Origin: Streptomyces olindensis
Lineage (GTDB): Bacteria; Actinomycetota; Actinomycetes; Streptomycetales; Streptomycetaceae
NCBI GenBank assembly: GCA_000696115.1
Contig: JJOH01000011.1
Span: 62,001 to 126,000, forward strand
DNA length: 64,000 nt
Direction: 5' to 3'
How positions within the stretch are numbered: the stretch's first letter is position 1; each line of letters opens with the position of its first letter. The notes under the pieces are model-generated. The model was given only the letters and a program-made list of their open reading frames with translations. It made no database searches and was not told the DNA's origin. This document shows, in pieces, positions 29,651 to 39,404 of this stretch. A program made the position numbers and the translations under genes.

Positions 29651-29770
29651 GCTGATCAACATCTGAGGTCCTGGGCGAGACTCCATTCCCTGTCCCCACC
29701 TGTACGACCTCGCCATCGAGCCGGTCGGGCTCCTGGGGGCGTTGGACGGCCTGCTGGGGCAGGCCCGATC

Positions 29771-29840
29771 GAGCCCCCCGCCAGATCTTTCAGTCCGGCA
29801 CCAACAACCGGCAGTGTGTGATCGACATGGAGGCCACCTG
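29771..29840 (+). pseudogene. Fumarylacetoacetate-hydrolase-family fragment
   Basis: The frame reads RQIFQSGTNNRQCVIDMEA, close to RQIFQSGANYRQHVIDLEVA in the intact gene at 39401-40387 (opposite strand, 40071-40136). Only about 70 bases match. Confidence 0.6.
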
Positions 29841-30286
29841 CCGCTTCCTCGAGGACAGCACCGGGTACACGATCTGCGTCAACTGGTTCTCGTTCCACAG
29901 CTGGTTCATCGAACTGCTCACCGAGCAGGCACACCGTCTGCACCACACACCGACAGGGCTGCCACCGCGGCACAGCCACCGGCCTTTCGAGCGACGGCCG
30001 GAGCTTGGCGGGTCCGTGCCAGCCCAGCAGGGCTCGTTGCGCTGGATCCGCGCCGCCGGTCCGATGACGCACTGTGGATCCTCGTGGCCCCGGCGCCGGG
30101 TCGAAGCCGCGAGCAGATCGCGAGCCCTCGGCTCCGGTCGCCAACTCCGGTGTCGGCCTTTCGGCCGAGGGCAGTGCCGGGTCTCTGGCCGTTCGGCCGA
30201 GGCGTCGTGGGCCCGGGCCATCGGAGAGTGAGGACGACGCCGCCGCCCTCCTGTCCGTGGCGGTCCGTATCCGAGAAGGACACTCC
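29841..30286. other. No recognisable gene
   Basis: About 445 bases before the secreted hydrolase. One frame reads DSTGYTICVNWFSFHSWFIE directly after the FAH fragment, which looks protein-like, but I cannot place it. The promoter of the hydrolase should lie in the last 100 bases; AAGGA is at 30276-30280. Confidence 0.4.
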
Positions 30287-31828
30287 ATGCCCCGTGCCAC
30301 CCGTGTAGCCGCCTTGGCCGCCGCCGGCCTCCTTGCCGCCCTCGCTCTGCCCGTCGCCCAGGGCGCAACCGTGTCCACCGCGCGGCCCCCGGCCACGGAC
30401 CACCCCTCCCGTCTCGACCGGTACTACGGCCAGCGCCCGGCATGGCACCGGTGCGACATCCCCGACGCGCCCGCCGCCTTCCAGTGCGCCACCATCACCG
30501 TCCCCGTCGACTACGCCCACCCCGACAGCCGGACTCTGCGCCTGCAGATCTCGCGGCTGCGCACCAGCACGCCCGGCAAACGCCACGGGGTCCTGCTGTC
30601 CAACCCGGGCGGCCCGGGCAACCCCGGACTGGGGAACCCGCTCTCGCTCCGGGACGCCCTGGCCAAGAGCGTCCGCCAACGCTACGACCTGATCGGTTTC
30701 GACCCCCGCGGTCTGGCCGCCAGCAGCCCCCTGCGCTGCGGTCTGACACAGGACGAGGCGAACTCCACAGAGCCCTACCGCCCCTACCGCGCCGCCACCT
30801 TCGCCAAGGACACCGCGCGCGCCCGTGACATCGCCGCCAAGTGCACCGCCCGCAACGGAAGCCGACTGCTGCCGTACATCAACACCCGCAACACTGCCCG
30901 GGACATGGACGTCATCCGCGGCATCCTGGGAGAGAAGAGGCTCTCCTACCTCGGGTGGTCCTACGGTACGTATCTTGGCGCCGTCTACACCCAGCTCTTC
31001 CCCCGGCACAGCGACCGCATAGTCCTCGACAGCGCAGTGGACCCGAACCGGTCCGGCAGGGGAACAGCCCTGGCCATGGCCGCCGGGGCCGAGCCCGCGT
31101 TCAGGGACTGGAGCCGGCTGATCACCCGCCGCGACCGCACATACCACCTCGGCAACACACCCGCCAAGGTCCGCGCCGCCTTCTGGCAGCTGATCGCCCG
31201 CGCCGACCGCACACCCGTGCTGTACCAGGGCGACGACCCATTCCACCAGGGCGAAGCCCTCACCGGCGCCGACATCCGCTCCTGGCTGCGCCAGTCCTTC
31301 GCCGCCGAGCCCTACCAGGCCGCCCGTGAGATCGTCACCCTCCGCAAGTCCCGCACCGCCCACAGCACCACCCGCCCGGACACCAGCCCTGCAGACCCGA
31401 TGACCGACAACACCGTCGGCCTCAACTGGGCCATCACCTGCGCCGACAACACCGCGTCCTGGCCCCGCGACCCGGCCCGCTACCAGCGCGACGCCCGCCG
31501 CGAGAGCGCCCGCCACCCCCTCTACGGCGACTTCGCCGCCAACATCACCCCGTGCGCCTTCTGGCCCCGCGGCGCGGAACCGGCCACCCGCATCGACAAC
31601 GCCGTTGGCGCCCTCGTCGTACACAACCAGTGGGACCCCCAGACCCCGCTGCCCGGCGGGCGTGCCATGCATCGCGCCCTGCACGGCTCACGCCTGGTCT
31701 ACGTCCGCGGCGGCCGCGGCCACGCCGTCTACGCATTCCCCGGCGCCCCCGTCTGCGTCACCCGCGCCGTCGACGCGTACCTCACGGACGGGCGTCTGCC
31801 GGCGACCGACATCACCTGCGGCTCCTGA
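30287..31828 (+). CDS. Secreted alpha/beta hydrolase, tripeptidyl aminopeptidase-like
   Basis: 513 residues. An N-terminal signal peptide (AAAGLLAALALPVAQGA, cleavage near residue 27) precedes an alpha/beta-hydrolase fold with VDYAHPD, an oxyanion region SNPGGPGNPG, nucleophile Ser225 in GWSYGT, and probable acid Asp450 (NQWDPQTP) and base His479 (GRGHAVY). The C-terminal block matches the TAP-like domain of Streptomyces SlpD/SlpE and tripeptidyl aminopeptidases (family knowledge). It likely releases short peptides outside the cell. The ATG at 30287 follows AAGGA by 6 bases. A perfect 21-base terminator stem follows the gene. Confidence 0.88.
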   Translation: MPRATRVAALAAAGLLAALALPVAQGATVSTARPPATDHPSRLDRYYGQRPAWHRCDIPDAPAAFQCATITVPVDYAHPDSRTLRLQISRLRTSTPGKRHGVLLSNPGGPGNPGLGNPLSLRDALAKSVRQRYDLIGFDPRGLAASSPLRCGLTQDEANSTEPYRPYRAATFAKDTARARDIAAKCTARNGSRLLPYINTRNTARDMDVIRGILGEKRLSYLGWSYGTYLGAVYTQLFPRHSDRIVLDSAVDPNRSGRGTALAMAAGAEPAFRDWSRLITRRDRTYHLGNTPAKVRAAFWQLIARADRTPVLYQGDDPFHQGEALTGADIRSWLRQSFAAEPYQAAREIVTLRKSRTAHSTTRPDTSPADPMTDNTVGLNWAITCADNTASWPRDPARYQRDARRESARHPLYGDFAANITPCAFWPRGAEPATRIDNAVGALVVHNQWDPQTPLPGGRAMHRALHGSRLVYVRGGRGHAVYAFPGAPVCVTRAVDAYLTDGRLPATDITCGS

Positions 31829-31832
31829 GTGG

Positions 31833-31876
31833 AAGGCGGGGCGGGCAAGAACCGTGGTTCTTGCCCGCCCCGCCTT
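31833..31876. terminator. Bidirectional terminator between convergent genes
   Basis: A perfect 21-base inverted repeat (31833-31853 with 31856-31876) with a 2-base centre lies between the stops of the secreted hydrolase (+) and the CoA-transferase subunit B gene (-). It begins AAGG and ends CCTT and should serve both strands. Confidence 0.85.
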
Positions 31877-31889
31877 GCACGTCAACGGC

Positions 31890-32549
31890 TCATGGCTTCG
31901 GGATCACGGGCGCGTCGGTGCGGGCGGCGATGTCCGCGATGGTCACTCCCGGTCCGCATTCCACGAGAGCGAGGCCCTCGGGTGTGACGTCGAGGACAGC
32001 GAGGTCGGTGATGACGCGGTGGACACACCGTTCGCCGGTGAGCGGAAGGGTGCACTCCTTGAGGATCTTCGGCGAGCCGTCCTTGGCGGTGTGTTCCATC
32101 AGGACGATGACACGGCGGGCGCCGTGTACGAGGTCCATGGCACCGCCCATGCCCTTGACCATCTTCCCGGGGATCATCCAGTTGGCCAGGTCACCGTAGG
32201 CGGAGACCTGCATCGCGCCGAGCACGGCAGTGTCGATGTGGCCGCCCCGGATCATGCCGAAGGACAGGGCCGAGTCGAAGAAGCTCGCGCCGGGCAGAAC
32301 GGTGACGGTCTCCTTGCCCGCGTTGATCAGGTCAGGGTCGACCTCGGCCTCGGTCGGGTAGGGGCCGGTGCCGAGGATGCCGTTCTCGGAGTGCAGGACC
32401 ACCTGGACGCCGGGCGGGAGGTGACCGGGGATGAGGGTGGGCAGGCCGATGCCGAGGTTGACGTAGGAGCCGTCGGTCAGTTCGGCGGCGGCGCGCGCGG
32501 CCATCTGCTCGCGGGTCCAGCCCGGCGAGGTACGGACATCGTGGCTCAT
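31890..32549 (-). CDS. 3-oxoacid CoA-transferase, subunit B
   Basis: 219 residues. It has [18 protein letters not shown] and [12 protein letters not shown]; the Glu in SENG is the catalytic residue of this family. It transfers CoA from succinyl-CoA (or acetyl-CoA) to a beta-keto acid such as 3-oxoadipate or acetoacetate, together with the subunit A encoded immediately upstream (ATGA overlap). Last gene of the aromatic operon. ScoB and PcaJ are the closest named forms; the substrate is not resolved. Confidence 0.9.
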   Translation of the reverse strand: MSHDVRTSPGWTREQMAARAAAELTDGSYVNLGIGLPTLIPGHLPPGVQVVLHSENGILGTGPYPTEAEVDPDLINAGKETVTVLPGASFFDSALSFGMIRGGHIDTAVLGAMQVSAYGDLANWMIPGKMVKGMGGAMDLVHGARRVIVLMEHTAKDGSPKILKECTLPLTGERCVHRVITDLAVLDVTPEGLALVECGPGVTIADIAARTDAPVIPKP

Positions 32550-33328
32550 GCGCGTACGGTCCCTCGTGTCGAAGACGCGGAAATCGAAAGGCGTTCGATG
32601 TGCTTGTCGGCCGCCTCGGCCGGGGTCAGTTCCACGACCCGCTGGACGAAGACTCCCGGGAGGTGCACGGCGTCGGGGCTCAACTCGCCCGGCTCAACGA
32701 GTTCTTCGACCTCCGCGAGGGTGATGCGGCCGGCCATGGCCGTGAGGGGGTTGAAGTTGGCGGCGGCCTTGCGGAAGACCAGGTTGCCGTGGCGGTCGCC
32801 GCGCCAGGCCCGTACGAGCGCGAAGTCGGTGGTGATGCCGTGCTCCAAAACGTGCGGGCGACCGTGGAAGGTGCGGGTCTCCTTGGGCGGGGAAGCGACG
32901 GCGACCGTGCCGTCGGGGGCGTAGCGCCAGGGCAGGCCGCCATTGGCCACCTGGGTGCCCACGCCAGCGGGGGTGTAGAAGGCGGGGATGCCCGCTCCCC
33001 CGGCGCGCAGCCGTTCGGCCAGGGTGCCCTGCGGCACCAGCTCCACCTCCAGTTCGCCGGAGAGGTACTGGCGGGCGAACTCCTTGTTCTCGCCCACGTA
33101 GCTGCCCGTGACGCGGGTGATCCGGCCGTCGCCCAGCAGGACGCCCAGTCCGCGCCCGTCCACGCCGCAGTTGTTCGACACGATCTGCAGACCGGTGGCG
33201 CCCTGCGCGTGGAGGGCTTGGATGAGCACCTCGGGGATGCCGCTGAGGCCGAACCCGCCGACGGCGAGTGACGCGCCGTCGGGGATGTCGGCCACCGCCT
33301 CCGCAGCGCTCGAACAGACCTTGTCCAT
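32546..33328 (-). CDS. 3-oxoacid CoA-transferase, subunit A
   Basis: 260 residues starting [20 protein letters not shown], with the glycine-rich CoA-binding stretch [14 protein letters not shown] and [20 protein letters not shown] near the end. It pairs with subunit B at 31890. I start at the ATG at 33328, where the family N-terminus begins; the longer open frame upstream runs into the SDR gene. Its place after the ring-cleavage genes suggests activation of a beta-keto acid end product. Confidence 0.9.
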   Translation of the reverse strand: MDKVCSSAAEAVADIPDGASLAVGGFGLSGIPEVLIQALHAQGATGLQIVSNNCGVDGRGLGVLLGDGRITRVTGSYVGENKEFARQYLSGELEVELVPQGTLAERLRAGGAGIPAFYTPAGVGTQVANGGLPWRYAPDGTVAVASPPKETRTFHGRPHVLEHGITTDFALVRAWRGDRHGNLVFRKAAANFNPLTAMAGRITLAEVEELVEPGELSPDAVHLPGVFVQRVVELTPAEAADKHIERLSISASSTRGTVRA

Positions 33329-33353
33329 GAGTGAGAGAGCCTTTCTGCTCCTG

Positions 33354-34109
33354 CTAGTTGTCCTGCTGGTTGCGTACGGCATCCGAGATCGGCTTGGCGC
33401 CGCCGTGCGCGGTGAGGCCGCCATCCACGGGGATCTCGGCTCCGGTGATGAAGGACGACTCGTCGGAGAGGAGGAAGGTGACGAGCGGGGTGATGTCGTC
33501 GACGGTTCCGGTACGGCCGAGGGGTGTCCCGGCGAGGTTGGCCTCGCGGAAGGCGGGCGCGGCGGAGGCGGTCATCTCGGTCTCGATGAAGCCGGGGTGG
33601 ATGGTGTTCACACGGATGCCGCGTGGCCCGAGTTCCATAGCAGCGGTGGCCGACAGGCCGCGCAGAGCCCACTTGCTGGCGGTGTAGGCGACCGGATAGT
33701 GGGCGGTCAGTGCCGCGGAGGAGCCGACGTTCACGATCGACGCCCCGGGGCGCATCAGCGGTGCCAGGTGCTGGATGCCCAGGAGCGGCCCGGTGACGTT
33801 GACCGCGTGGACACGGGCCATGTCCTCGGGACCTACGGCGTCGAGGCGGGCGCGCCAGGTGATGCCGGCGTTGTTGACCAGGCCGTGTACCTGTCCGTAC
33901 GACTCTCCCAGTTCGGCGGCGAGTTCGGCCCAGTCCTTCTCGCTGGTGACGTCGAGCCGGCGGCAGCCGGGGGCGTCGGTCACGTCGGTGGCGATGACCC
34001 GGGCGCCCTCGCGGGTCAGCGCTTCGGTCTCTGCGGCGCCCTGGCCGCGGGCGGCGCCGGTGACCACGACGACCTTGCCGAGCAGCCGCTTGGGGTGGAG
34101 GTCGGTCAC
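33354..34109 (-). CDS. SDR family oxidoreductase (aromatic operon)
   Basis: 251 residues. Cofactor motif GAARGQG, VNNAG, catalytic Ser in VGSSAAL and YTASK (YxxxK), then HPGFIETEM and a C-terminal IPVDGGLTAHGG. The GTG at 34109 overlaps the upstream stop (GTGA). Probably reduces or oxidises an intermediate after ring cleavage or hydrolysis. It carries no feature that names the substrate. Confidence 0.88.
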   Translation of the reverse strand: MTDLHPKRLLGKVVVVTGAARGQGAAETEALTREGARVIATDVTDAPGCRRLDVTSEKDWAELAAELGESYGQVHGLVNNAGITWRARLDAVGPEDMARVHAVNVTGPLLGIQHLAPLMRPGASIVNVGSSAALTAHYPVAYTASKWALRGLSATAAMELGPRGIRVNTIHPGFIETEMTASAAPAFREANLAGTPLGRTGTVDDITPLVTFLLSDESSFITGAEIPVDGGLTAHGGAKPISDAVRNQQDN

Positions 34110-35077
34110 GGCCGCTCCCGGGAGCGGCGTCGGCCGGTCGGCAGCGGGATCGGTGCGGCTCCGGCGACGACCATGTTGGAGACGCTGCCGATGCCCTCGA
34201 CGGTGAGGGTGACCGTGTCGCCGGGCTTCAGCGGGGGCGGGTCCTGTCTGCCGCGTACGCCCCACAGTTCGGCGAGGCAGCCGCCGTTGCCGCAGGTGCC
34301 CGAGCCCAGGACGTCGCCGGGACGGACGAGGGTGCCGCGGGAGGCGTAGGCGACCATCTCCTCGAAGGTCCAGCTCATGTTGGAGAGCAGGTCCGTGCCG
34401 ACTACCTCGCCGTTGACCGAGGCGGTGAGCGCGAGGCGCAGGAAGCCGTCCTCGTCGCGGTACTTCTCCAGTTCGTCGGCGGTGACCAGGTACGGGCCGA
34501 GGGTGGTGGCGGTGTCCTTGCCCTTGCAGGGGCCGAGACCCACCCTCATCTCCGCGGACTGCAGGTCACGGGCCGACCAGTCGTTGAAGACCGTGTAGCC
34601 GATGATGTGGTCGCGGGCCTGCTCGGGGGTGAGGTCGCGGCCCTCCTTGCCGATCACGGCGGCCACTTCGAGTTCGAAGTCGAGCACGTTCGAGCCCGGC
34701 GGCATGGGGATGTCGTCGTGCGGGCCGTACACCGCGTACGGGTTGGTGAAGTAGAACGTCGGAGCCGCGTACCACTGCTCCGGTACGCCTGCGGTGCCGT
34801 CCACGGAGCGCCGTACGCCCTCGACGTGTTCCTCGAAGGTGACGAAGTCCCGCACGGTGGGCGGCTGGAGCGGGGGCAGTAGCCGTACCTCGGAGACATG
34901 AGGGCCGGCCGGGATGTCCAGCGTGGCGGAGCCCGCCTCCAACAGCTCGGGCAGGCCGCCGCCCTGGGCGAGCAGGCCGGTCAGGGAGCCGACACCGGGC
35001 AGCGGGTAGAGCGTGCCGTCCTCTTCGACGACGGCCACGTGGCGTCGGTTTCGGTACTGGTACGCGGCGAAACGCAT
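34106..35077 (-). CDS. Fumarylacetoacetate hydrolase family protein (1)
   Basis: 323 residues. The FAH core starts around residue 75 (VRDFVTFEEHVEGVRR), with likely metal-binding acids in DFELEVAAVIG and in YTVFNDWSARD, then GPCKGKDTATTLGPYLV and GDVLGSGTCGNGGCLAEL. Members hydrolyse or decarboxylate beta-diketone or oxo-diacid ring-cleavage products. Spaced 115 bases from the dioxygenase gene upstream. AGGAAA precedes the ATG. Confidence 0.88.
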   Translation of the reverse strand: MRFAAYQYRNRRHVAVVEEDGTLYPLPGVGSLTGLLAQGGGLPELLEAGSATLDIPAGPHVSEVRLLPPLQPPTVRDFVTFEEHVEGVRRSVDGTAGVPEQWYAAPTFYFTNPYAVYGPHDDIPMPPGSNVLDFELEVAAVIGKEGRDLTPEQARDHIIGYTVFNDWSARDLQSAEMRVGLGPCKGKDTATTLGPYLVTADELEKYRDEDGFLRLALTASVNGEVVGTDLLSNMSWTFEEMVAYASRGTLVRPGDVLGSGTCGNGGCLAELWGVRGRQDPPPLKPGDTVTLTVEGIGSVSNMVVAGAAPIPLPTGRRRSRERP

Positions 35078-35192
35078 GGCAGTTTCCTGTCGGCTGTCGG
35101 CGTGAGGGGTGGGCGCGAAGGCCGGGGGCGCGGCGTGGGAGTCAGGGCGTTGACAGGGCCACCGCGCCCCCGGGGACCGAGGGCTTCGCCGA

Positions 35193-36131
35193 TCAGACCG
35201 GCGGGGCGACGAACACGCCGCGGTCGACGTCGTTGAACGACTCCTTGGCGACCAGCTCGTTCATCGGGTTCGCCGTGCCCCACTGGTCGGTGACCTCGGG
35301 CTGCGAGAAGTCGTAGACGTGCGGATGCCAGGTGTCCTCGTCGAGGTTCTCCAACTCCGTCGTGTACTCCACGGTGTTGCCGTGCGGGTCGAGGAAGTAC
35401 GTGAAGGTGTTGTCGCCCGCCATGTGCCGGCCCGGACCCCAGACCTTGCGGGCCCCCGAGCGCATCACACGACCCGAGCCGCGCATGTACTCGTCGATGC
35501 CGCGCATCTCGAAGGACACGTGGTGCAGCGCGGTGTGCGGGCCCTGCGCGATCGCCATCGAGTGGTGCTGGTTGCTGATCCGCATGAAGTGCATGACCTC
35601 ACCCATGTGCGGCGAGCTGAGCGTGTCGGAGAGACGGAAACCCAGATGGGTCTCATACCACTCCCGAGTGCGGTTCAGGTCGGGCGAGTTGAGCACGACG
35701 TGCGACAGCTTGACCGGGATCGACTCCTTCTCCTCGATCCTGCGGTGCTGCCTGACCTCGACGTCCGCCGAGACCTCGATGGTGCGCCCGTCGACGTCGA
35801 AGAAGCGGAAGCCGTAGCCGCCTCCAGGGGTGTCGACCTTGCCCGGCTGGGAGATCAACTGCACGCCCTCGGCGCGGAGTTGCTCGGCGAGCGCGTCCAC
35901 GTCCGCCGCGTTCGCCGCACCGTAGGACACGAGGTCGAGACGCTTCTCCTCGGCCTTGCGCAGCCGGATCACATAGCGCTCCGGGCTGCCCTCGGCGGCC
36001 AGGAACGAGATGCCGGAGTCCTCCTCGACCTTGGTCAAGCCCCAGACGCCGGAGTAGAAGTCGAGCTGCTTGTCGTAGTCGGGCACGGCGAGGTCGACGT
36101 GCCGCAGATGTGTGAGCAGACGGTTGGACAT
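35193..36131 (-). CDS. VOC-family extradiol-type dioxygenase
   Basis: 312 residues with two vicinal-oxygen-chelate modules. The C-terminal module holds the probable iron ligands His144 (LSHVVLNSP), His203 or His204 (ALHHVSFE) and Glu255 (NTVEYTTE), the 2-His-1-carboxylate set of type I extradiol enzymes such as catechol 2,3-dioxygenase. It most likely opens a dihydroxylated ring by meta cleavage. GAGGAGG before the ATG predicts strong translation. It is 12 bases after the amidohydrolase. Confidence 0.87.
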   Translation of the reverse strand: MSNRLLTHLRHVDLAVPDYDKQLDFYSGVWGLTKVEEDSGISFLAAEGSPERYVIRLRKAEEKRLDLVSYGAANAADVDALAEQLRAEGVQLISQPGKVDTPGGGYGFRFFDVDGRTIEVSADVEVRQHRRIEEKESIPVKLSHVVLNSPDLNRTREWYETHLGFRLSDTLSSPHMGEVMHFMRISNQHHSMAIAQGPHTALHHVSFEMRGIDEYMRGSGRVMRSGARKVWGPGRHMAGDNTFTYFLDPHGNTVEYTTELENLDEDTWHPHVYDFSQPEVTDQWGTANPMNELVAKESFNDVDRGVFVAPPV

Positions 36132-36143
36132 GTGGGGGCCTCC

Positions 36144-37142
36144 TCAGGAGAGGTTGAGAAGCGAGGCGGCGTTTCCGCCGCGGATGGCATGGAAGTCCGG
36201 GTCGGGCAGCCGGGCGGCGCGCAGGGCGGCCAGCGGGTCCTCGGTGCCCATGTCGAAGGCGTAGTCGGAACCGAGCAGCACGCGGTCGGCGCCCGCGACC
36301 CGGACCAGCTCGCGCAGCACGTACGGGTCGTGGACGAGGGAGTCGAAGTACAGGCGCTTGAGATAGCTGCTGGGCAGGTGGGCGCAGCCGGCGCCCGCGT
36401 CGGAGCGGGCGGACCAGGCGTGGTCGGAGCGGCCGATGTGGGTGGGCAGGTAGCCGCCACCGTGGGCGGCGATCAGCTTCAGCCCGGGATGACGGTCCAG
36501 CACGCCGGAGAAGATCAGGTGCGACAGCGCGACGGCGTTCTCCACCGGCTGGCCCACGACGTTGGACAGGTACCAGCGATCCAGGCGCTCGTCGAGCGTG
36601 CAGCCGAAGGGGTGCAGGAAGAGGATCGCGCCGGTCTCCTCTGCGCGTGACCAGAAGGGCTCGTACGCCGCGTCCGAGAGCTCGCGGCCAGGGGCGTGAC
36701 TGGAGATTTCGACGCCCAACAGGCCCTGCTCCAGAGCGTGTTCGAGGGCGCGTACGGCCAGCTCGGGGTGCTGCAGGGGGACGAGGCCGAGTCCGTGCAG
36801 CCGTCCGGGAGCCTGCGCACAGTGGGCGGCCGTCGCCTCGTTGGCGCGCCGGAAGACCTTCTCGGCCGTCTCCTCGTCCGCCCAGTAGTGGTAGTGCGAG
36901 GGGGACGGGCTGACCAGTTGTACGTCCACCCCTTGGGTGTCCATCGCGGCGAGCCGCGCGGTGACGTCGATCATCCTCGGGGCACGCTCACGGACCATGG
37001 GGCCGCTGACGGCGAGGGCCGCCGGACCGTTGCGGCGGGCGTCGAGGGCACGGGCCTCGGCCAGTCCCGGCAGGTCCGCCACCAGGGCGTCGACATCGGG
37101 CAGCAGGACGTGCGCGTGCACGTCCACGGTGGGCACTGTCAC
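36144..37142 (-). CDS. Amidohydrolase family protein, ACMSD-like
   Basis: 332-residue metal-dependent TIM barrel: VDVHAH (His9, His11), FLHPFG, AHGGGYLP and GSDYAFDMG supply the His, His, His and Asp ligands of the aminocarboxymuconate-semialdehyde decarboxylase group. Relatives decarboxylate aromatic acids (for example gamma-resorcylate) or ring-cleavage products, or hydrolyse lactones. The GTG start overlaps the monooxygenase stop as GTGA. In this operon a decarboxylase before or after ring cleavage is the best guess. Confidence 0.86.
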   Translation of the reverse strand: MTVPTVDVHAHVLLPDVDALVADLPGLAEARALDARRNGPAALAVSGPMVRERAPRMIDVTARLAAMDTQGVDVQLVSPSPSHYHYWADEETAEKVFRRANEATAAHCAQAPGRLHGLGLVPLQHPELAVRALEHALEQGLLGVEISSHAPGRELSDAAYEPFWSRAEETGAILFLHPFGCTLDERLDRWYLSNVVGQPVENAVALSHLIFSGVLDRHPGLKLIAAHGGGYLPTHIGRSDHAWSARSDAGAGCAHLPSSYLKRLYFDSLVHDPYVLRELVRVAGADRVLLGSDYAFDMGTEDPLAALRAARLPDPDFHAIRGGNAASLLNLS

Positions 37143-38275
37143 GGCAGTTCCTTGAGGGAGTTCATCGTGCGGCCGATCAGCCCGGGGAGGTCGGCGTCAC
37201 GCACGCCGTCCAGCTGCCACTGGCCGATCTGCATGGACGCCTCGACGACGGTCCGCACCCGGGGGATGCGGCGCTCGTAGTAGCTCTGGAGCAGTTCGCC
37301 GTCCCAGTCCCGTCCGCTGGTGAGCAGCTCGGCGAGCACCAGGGCGTCCTCCAGGGACATGGCCGCGCCCTGGGCGATGGTGGGCGGGCAGCAGTGGGCG
37401 GCGTCGCCGATCAGCACGACCCGGCCGCGGTGCCAGGAGCCCTCCAACAGCAGTCGGTCGAACCAGGTGTAGTTGACCTTCGTCGGGTCGGTGATGTGCT
37501 TGGCGATCTCCGGCCAGACTCCGCCGTAGGCCTGCGCCAGGCGGGCCATCTCGTCGGCGTAGGTGGCCGGGTCGATGGAAGCGCGGTCACGGCACGCTTC
37601 GACGAGGAAGGCGTAGATGGTGTTCTCGCTGGTGGGGGTGTATCCGGCGATGTAGGCAGGGCCGCCGTAGGCGAGGTCGGTGCGCTCCAGACCTTCGGGG
37701 CGCGGGGCGGCGATGCGCCAGATGGCCATGCCAGTCGGCTCAGGTCTGTCGGTGATGCCGATCGCGGCGCGGGTGGCGGAGTTGAGGCCATCGGCTCCGA
37801 TCACCAGGTCGTAGCGGCCTTCGGTGCCGTCGCTGAAGCGCACCAAGACGCCGTCGGCATCCTGGTCCAGCGCCTCGGCGGTGGTGCCCAGGCGGACGGT
37901 TGCGCCAGAGGTACGGACCGCGTCGATGAGGATCTGCTGGAGCTGGGGGCGCTGCATGCCGAGGGTGGCGGGCATGTCGTCGCCGCCGGTCTTGATGTCC
38001 TCGGCGATGTGCAGCACGGTGCCGTCGGGGGTGGTGATGCCCAGCGTGCCGAAGGGGAATCCGGAGGCCTCCACCTGCTCCCACACGCCGAGTTCGCGCA
38101 GGACGCGCAGGGCGTTGCCCTGGAGGGTGATGCCGGAGCCGGTGGTGGCGTTCCAGTCGGGCCTGGCCTCGATCAGGTCGACGGCGATGCCGGCGCGGCT
38201 CAGCAGAATGGTCACGGCGTTGCCGGAGGCACCGCCGCCGATGACCAGGACTCTGCGAGTGGGGCTGTCTGCCAT
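37139..38275 (-). CDS. FAD-dependent aromatic monooxygenase (class A)
   Basis: 378 residues. FAD-binding GGGASG (13-18), the DG motif in VIGADGLNSATR and the GD motif in LIGDAAHCCPP identify the p-hydroxybenzoate-hydroxylase fold. Enzymes of this type add a hydroxyl next to an existing phenol group using NAD(P)H and oxygen, preparing the ring for the dioxygenase at 35193. GGGAGGA precedes the ATG. A gap of about 170 bases separates it from the cyclase gene upstream. Confidence 0.88.
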   Translation of the reverse strand: MADSPTRRVLVIGGGASGNAVTILLSRAGIAVDLIEARPDWNATTGSGITLQGNALRVLRELGVWEQVEASGFPFGTLGITTPDGTVLHIAEDIKTGGDDMPATLGMQRPQLQQILIDAVRTSGATVRLGTTAEALDQDADGVLVRFSDGTEGRYDLVIGADGLNSATRAAIGITDRPEPTGMAIWRIAAPRPEGLERTDLAYGGPAYIAGYTPTSENTIYAFLVEACRDRASIDPATYADEMARLAQAYGGVWPEIAKHITDPTKVNYTWFDRLLLEGSWHRGRVVLIGDAAHCCPPTIAQGAAMSLEDALVLAELLTSGRDWDGELLQSYYERRIPRVRTVVEASMQIGQWQLDGVRDADLPGLIGRTMNSLKELP

Positions 38276-38444
38276 GTCGGGATCCTCCCGAGGTTGGGCC
38301 GCGCGGCTTCGGGCGGCGGGGGTGCGGCTCGCCCGCCGGGAGGGCGGGCCAGGCTCTGGTGAATCACCCGTGGCGGGTGGAGCGGGTAGGGGCCGGATGC
38401 GCCGCTGCTGTCCGGGGAGGACGCATCCGGCCCGGTTCTGCGAT

Positions 38445-39404
38445 CTACTTGACGGCGATGGGGTTGACGGGTGAGCCGACGGCGCCGGTGATGGGCAGGG
38501 GCGCGGCGGTGAGCCAGAACTCGTACACGCCGTCGTCCGCGCAGTCGGCGGCGAGGTTGTCGAGGTCCCACATCTCGCCGATCAGCAGCCCCATGTTGGG
38601 GATGACGACCTGGTGCAGCGGCTGGAAAGCGTGGTCGAACTCGTTGGGCCGTACCTCGAAGCCCCAGGTGTCGGTGGCGATCGCGGCGATCTCGGTGCCG
38701 TGCAGCCAGCCGGCGGTCGTGAACGACAGCCCTGGTGCCGGTCCGCCCGCGTAGTCGCCCCAGCCGTCGCGCCGGACACGAGCCAGCTGCCCGGTCCGAA
38801 CGAGGACGATGTCCCCGCGGCCCACACTCACCCCGTGCGCCTCGGCGGTGGCGGTCAGATGCTCTTCGGTGATCGCGAACGCGTCCGGCAACTCGCCGTC
38901 CGTGCCGAGGACCTGCCCCACATCCAGCAGCGCCCCGCGCCCGGCGACGTACGGCGCCATGTGCTCGATGCCGGTGACGAGGTCGCCGTCGGAAGTGACG
39001 ACCTTCTCGGCTGCCCGCCCGTTCCACGCTTTGCCGTGGTCGAAGATGTGCCCGAGCCCGTCCCACTGCGTGGAGCACTGCAACGGCATCGCGATCACGT
39101 CGTCCGCGCCGCCGATGCCGTGCGGGAAGCCCTGGTTGCCGAGGGCCGCGTCCGTGCCGGTGTCGAGCATGGTGTGCACGGGGTTGGTCCGCCGGCGCCA
39201 GCCCTTCTGCGGCCCGTTCATGTCGAACCGCTGGGACAGCGAAAAACTCACGCCCCGGCGCACCAGCGCAGCGCCCTCGCGCCGCTTGGCCTCATCGAGG
39301 AAGTTCAGCGTGCCGAGGACATCGTCCTCACCCCAACGCCCCCAGTTCGAGTACTTCTTGGCGGCCTCGGCGATCGCGCCCTCGGGATCCGTACGGTCGA
39401 TCAT
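38445..39404 (-). CDS. Cyclase family protein (kynurenine formamidase-like fold)
   Basis: 319 residues. It contains LQCSTQWDGLGHIFDHG, the position of the metal-binding HxGTHxD motif in this family (here with altered residues), then EHMAPYVAGRGALLDV and GRGDIVLVRTGQLARV. Relatives hydrolyse formamides, cyclise polyketides or act on isatin. Its stop/start junction with FAH protein 2 is an ATGA overlap. Function within the operon is not clear: a hydrolase of a cyclic or amide substrate is plausible. Confidence 0.82.
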   Translation of the reverse strand: MIDRTDPEGAIAEAAKKYSNWGRWGEDDVLGTLNFLDEAKRREGAALVRRGVSFSLSQRFDMNGPQKGWRRRTNPVHTMLDTGTDAALGNQGFPHGIGGADDVIAMPLQCSTQWDGLGHIFDHGKAWNGRAAEKVVTSDGDLVTGIEHMAPYVAGRGALLDVGQVLGTDGELPDAFAITEEHLTATAEAHGVSVGRGDIVLVRTGQLARVRRDGWGDYAGGPAPGLSFTTAGWLHGTEIAAIATDTWGFEVRPNEFDHAFQPLHQVVIPNMGLLIGEMWDLDNLAADCADDGVYEFWLTAAPLPITGAVGSPVNPIAVK

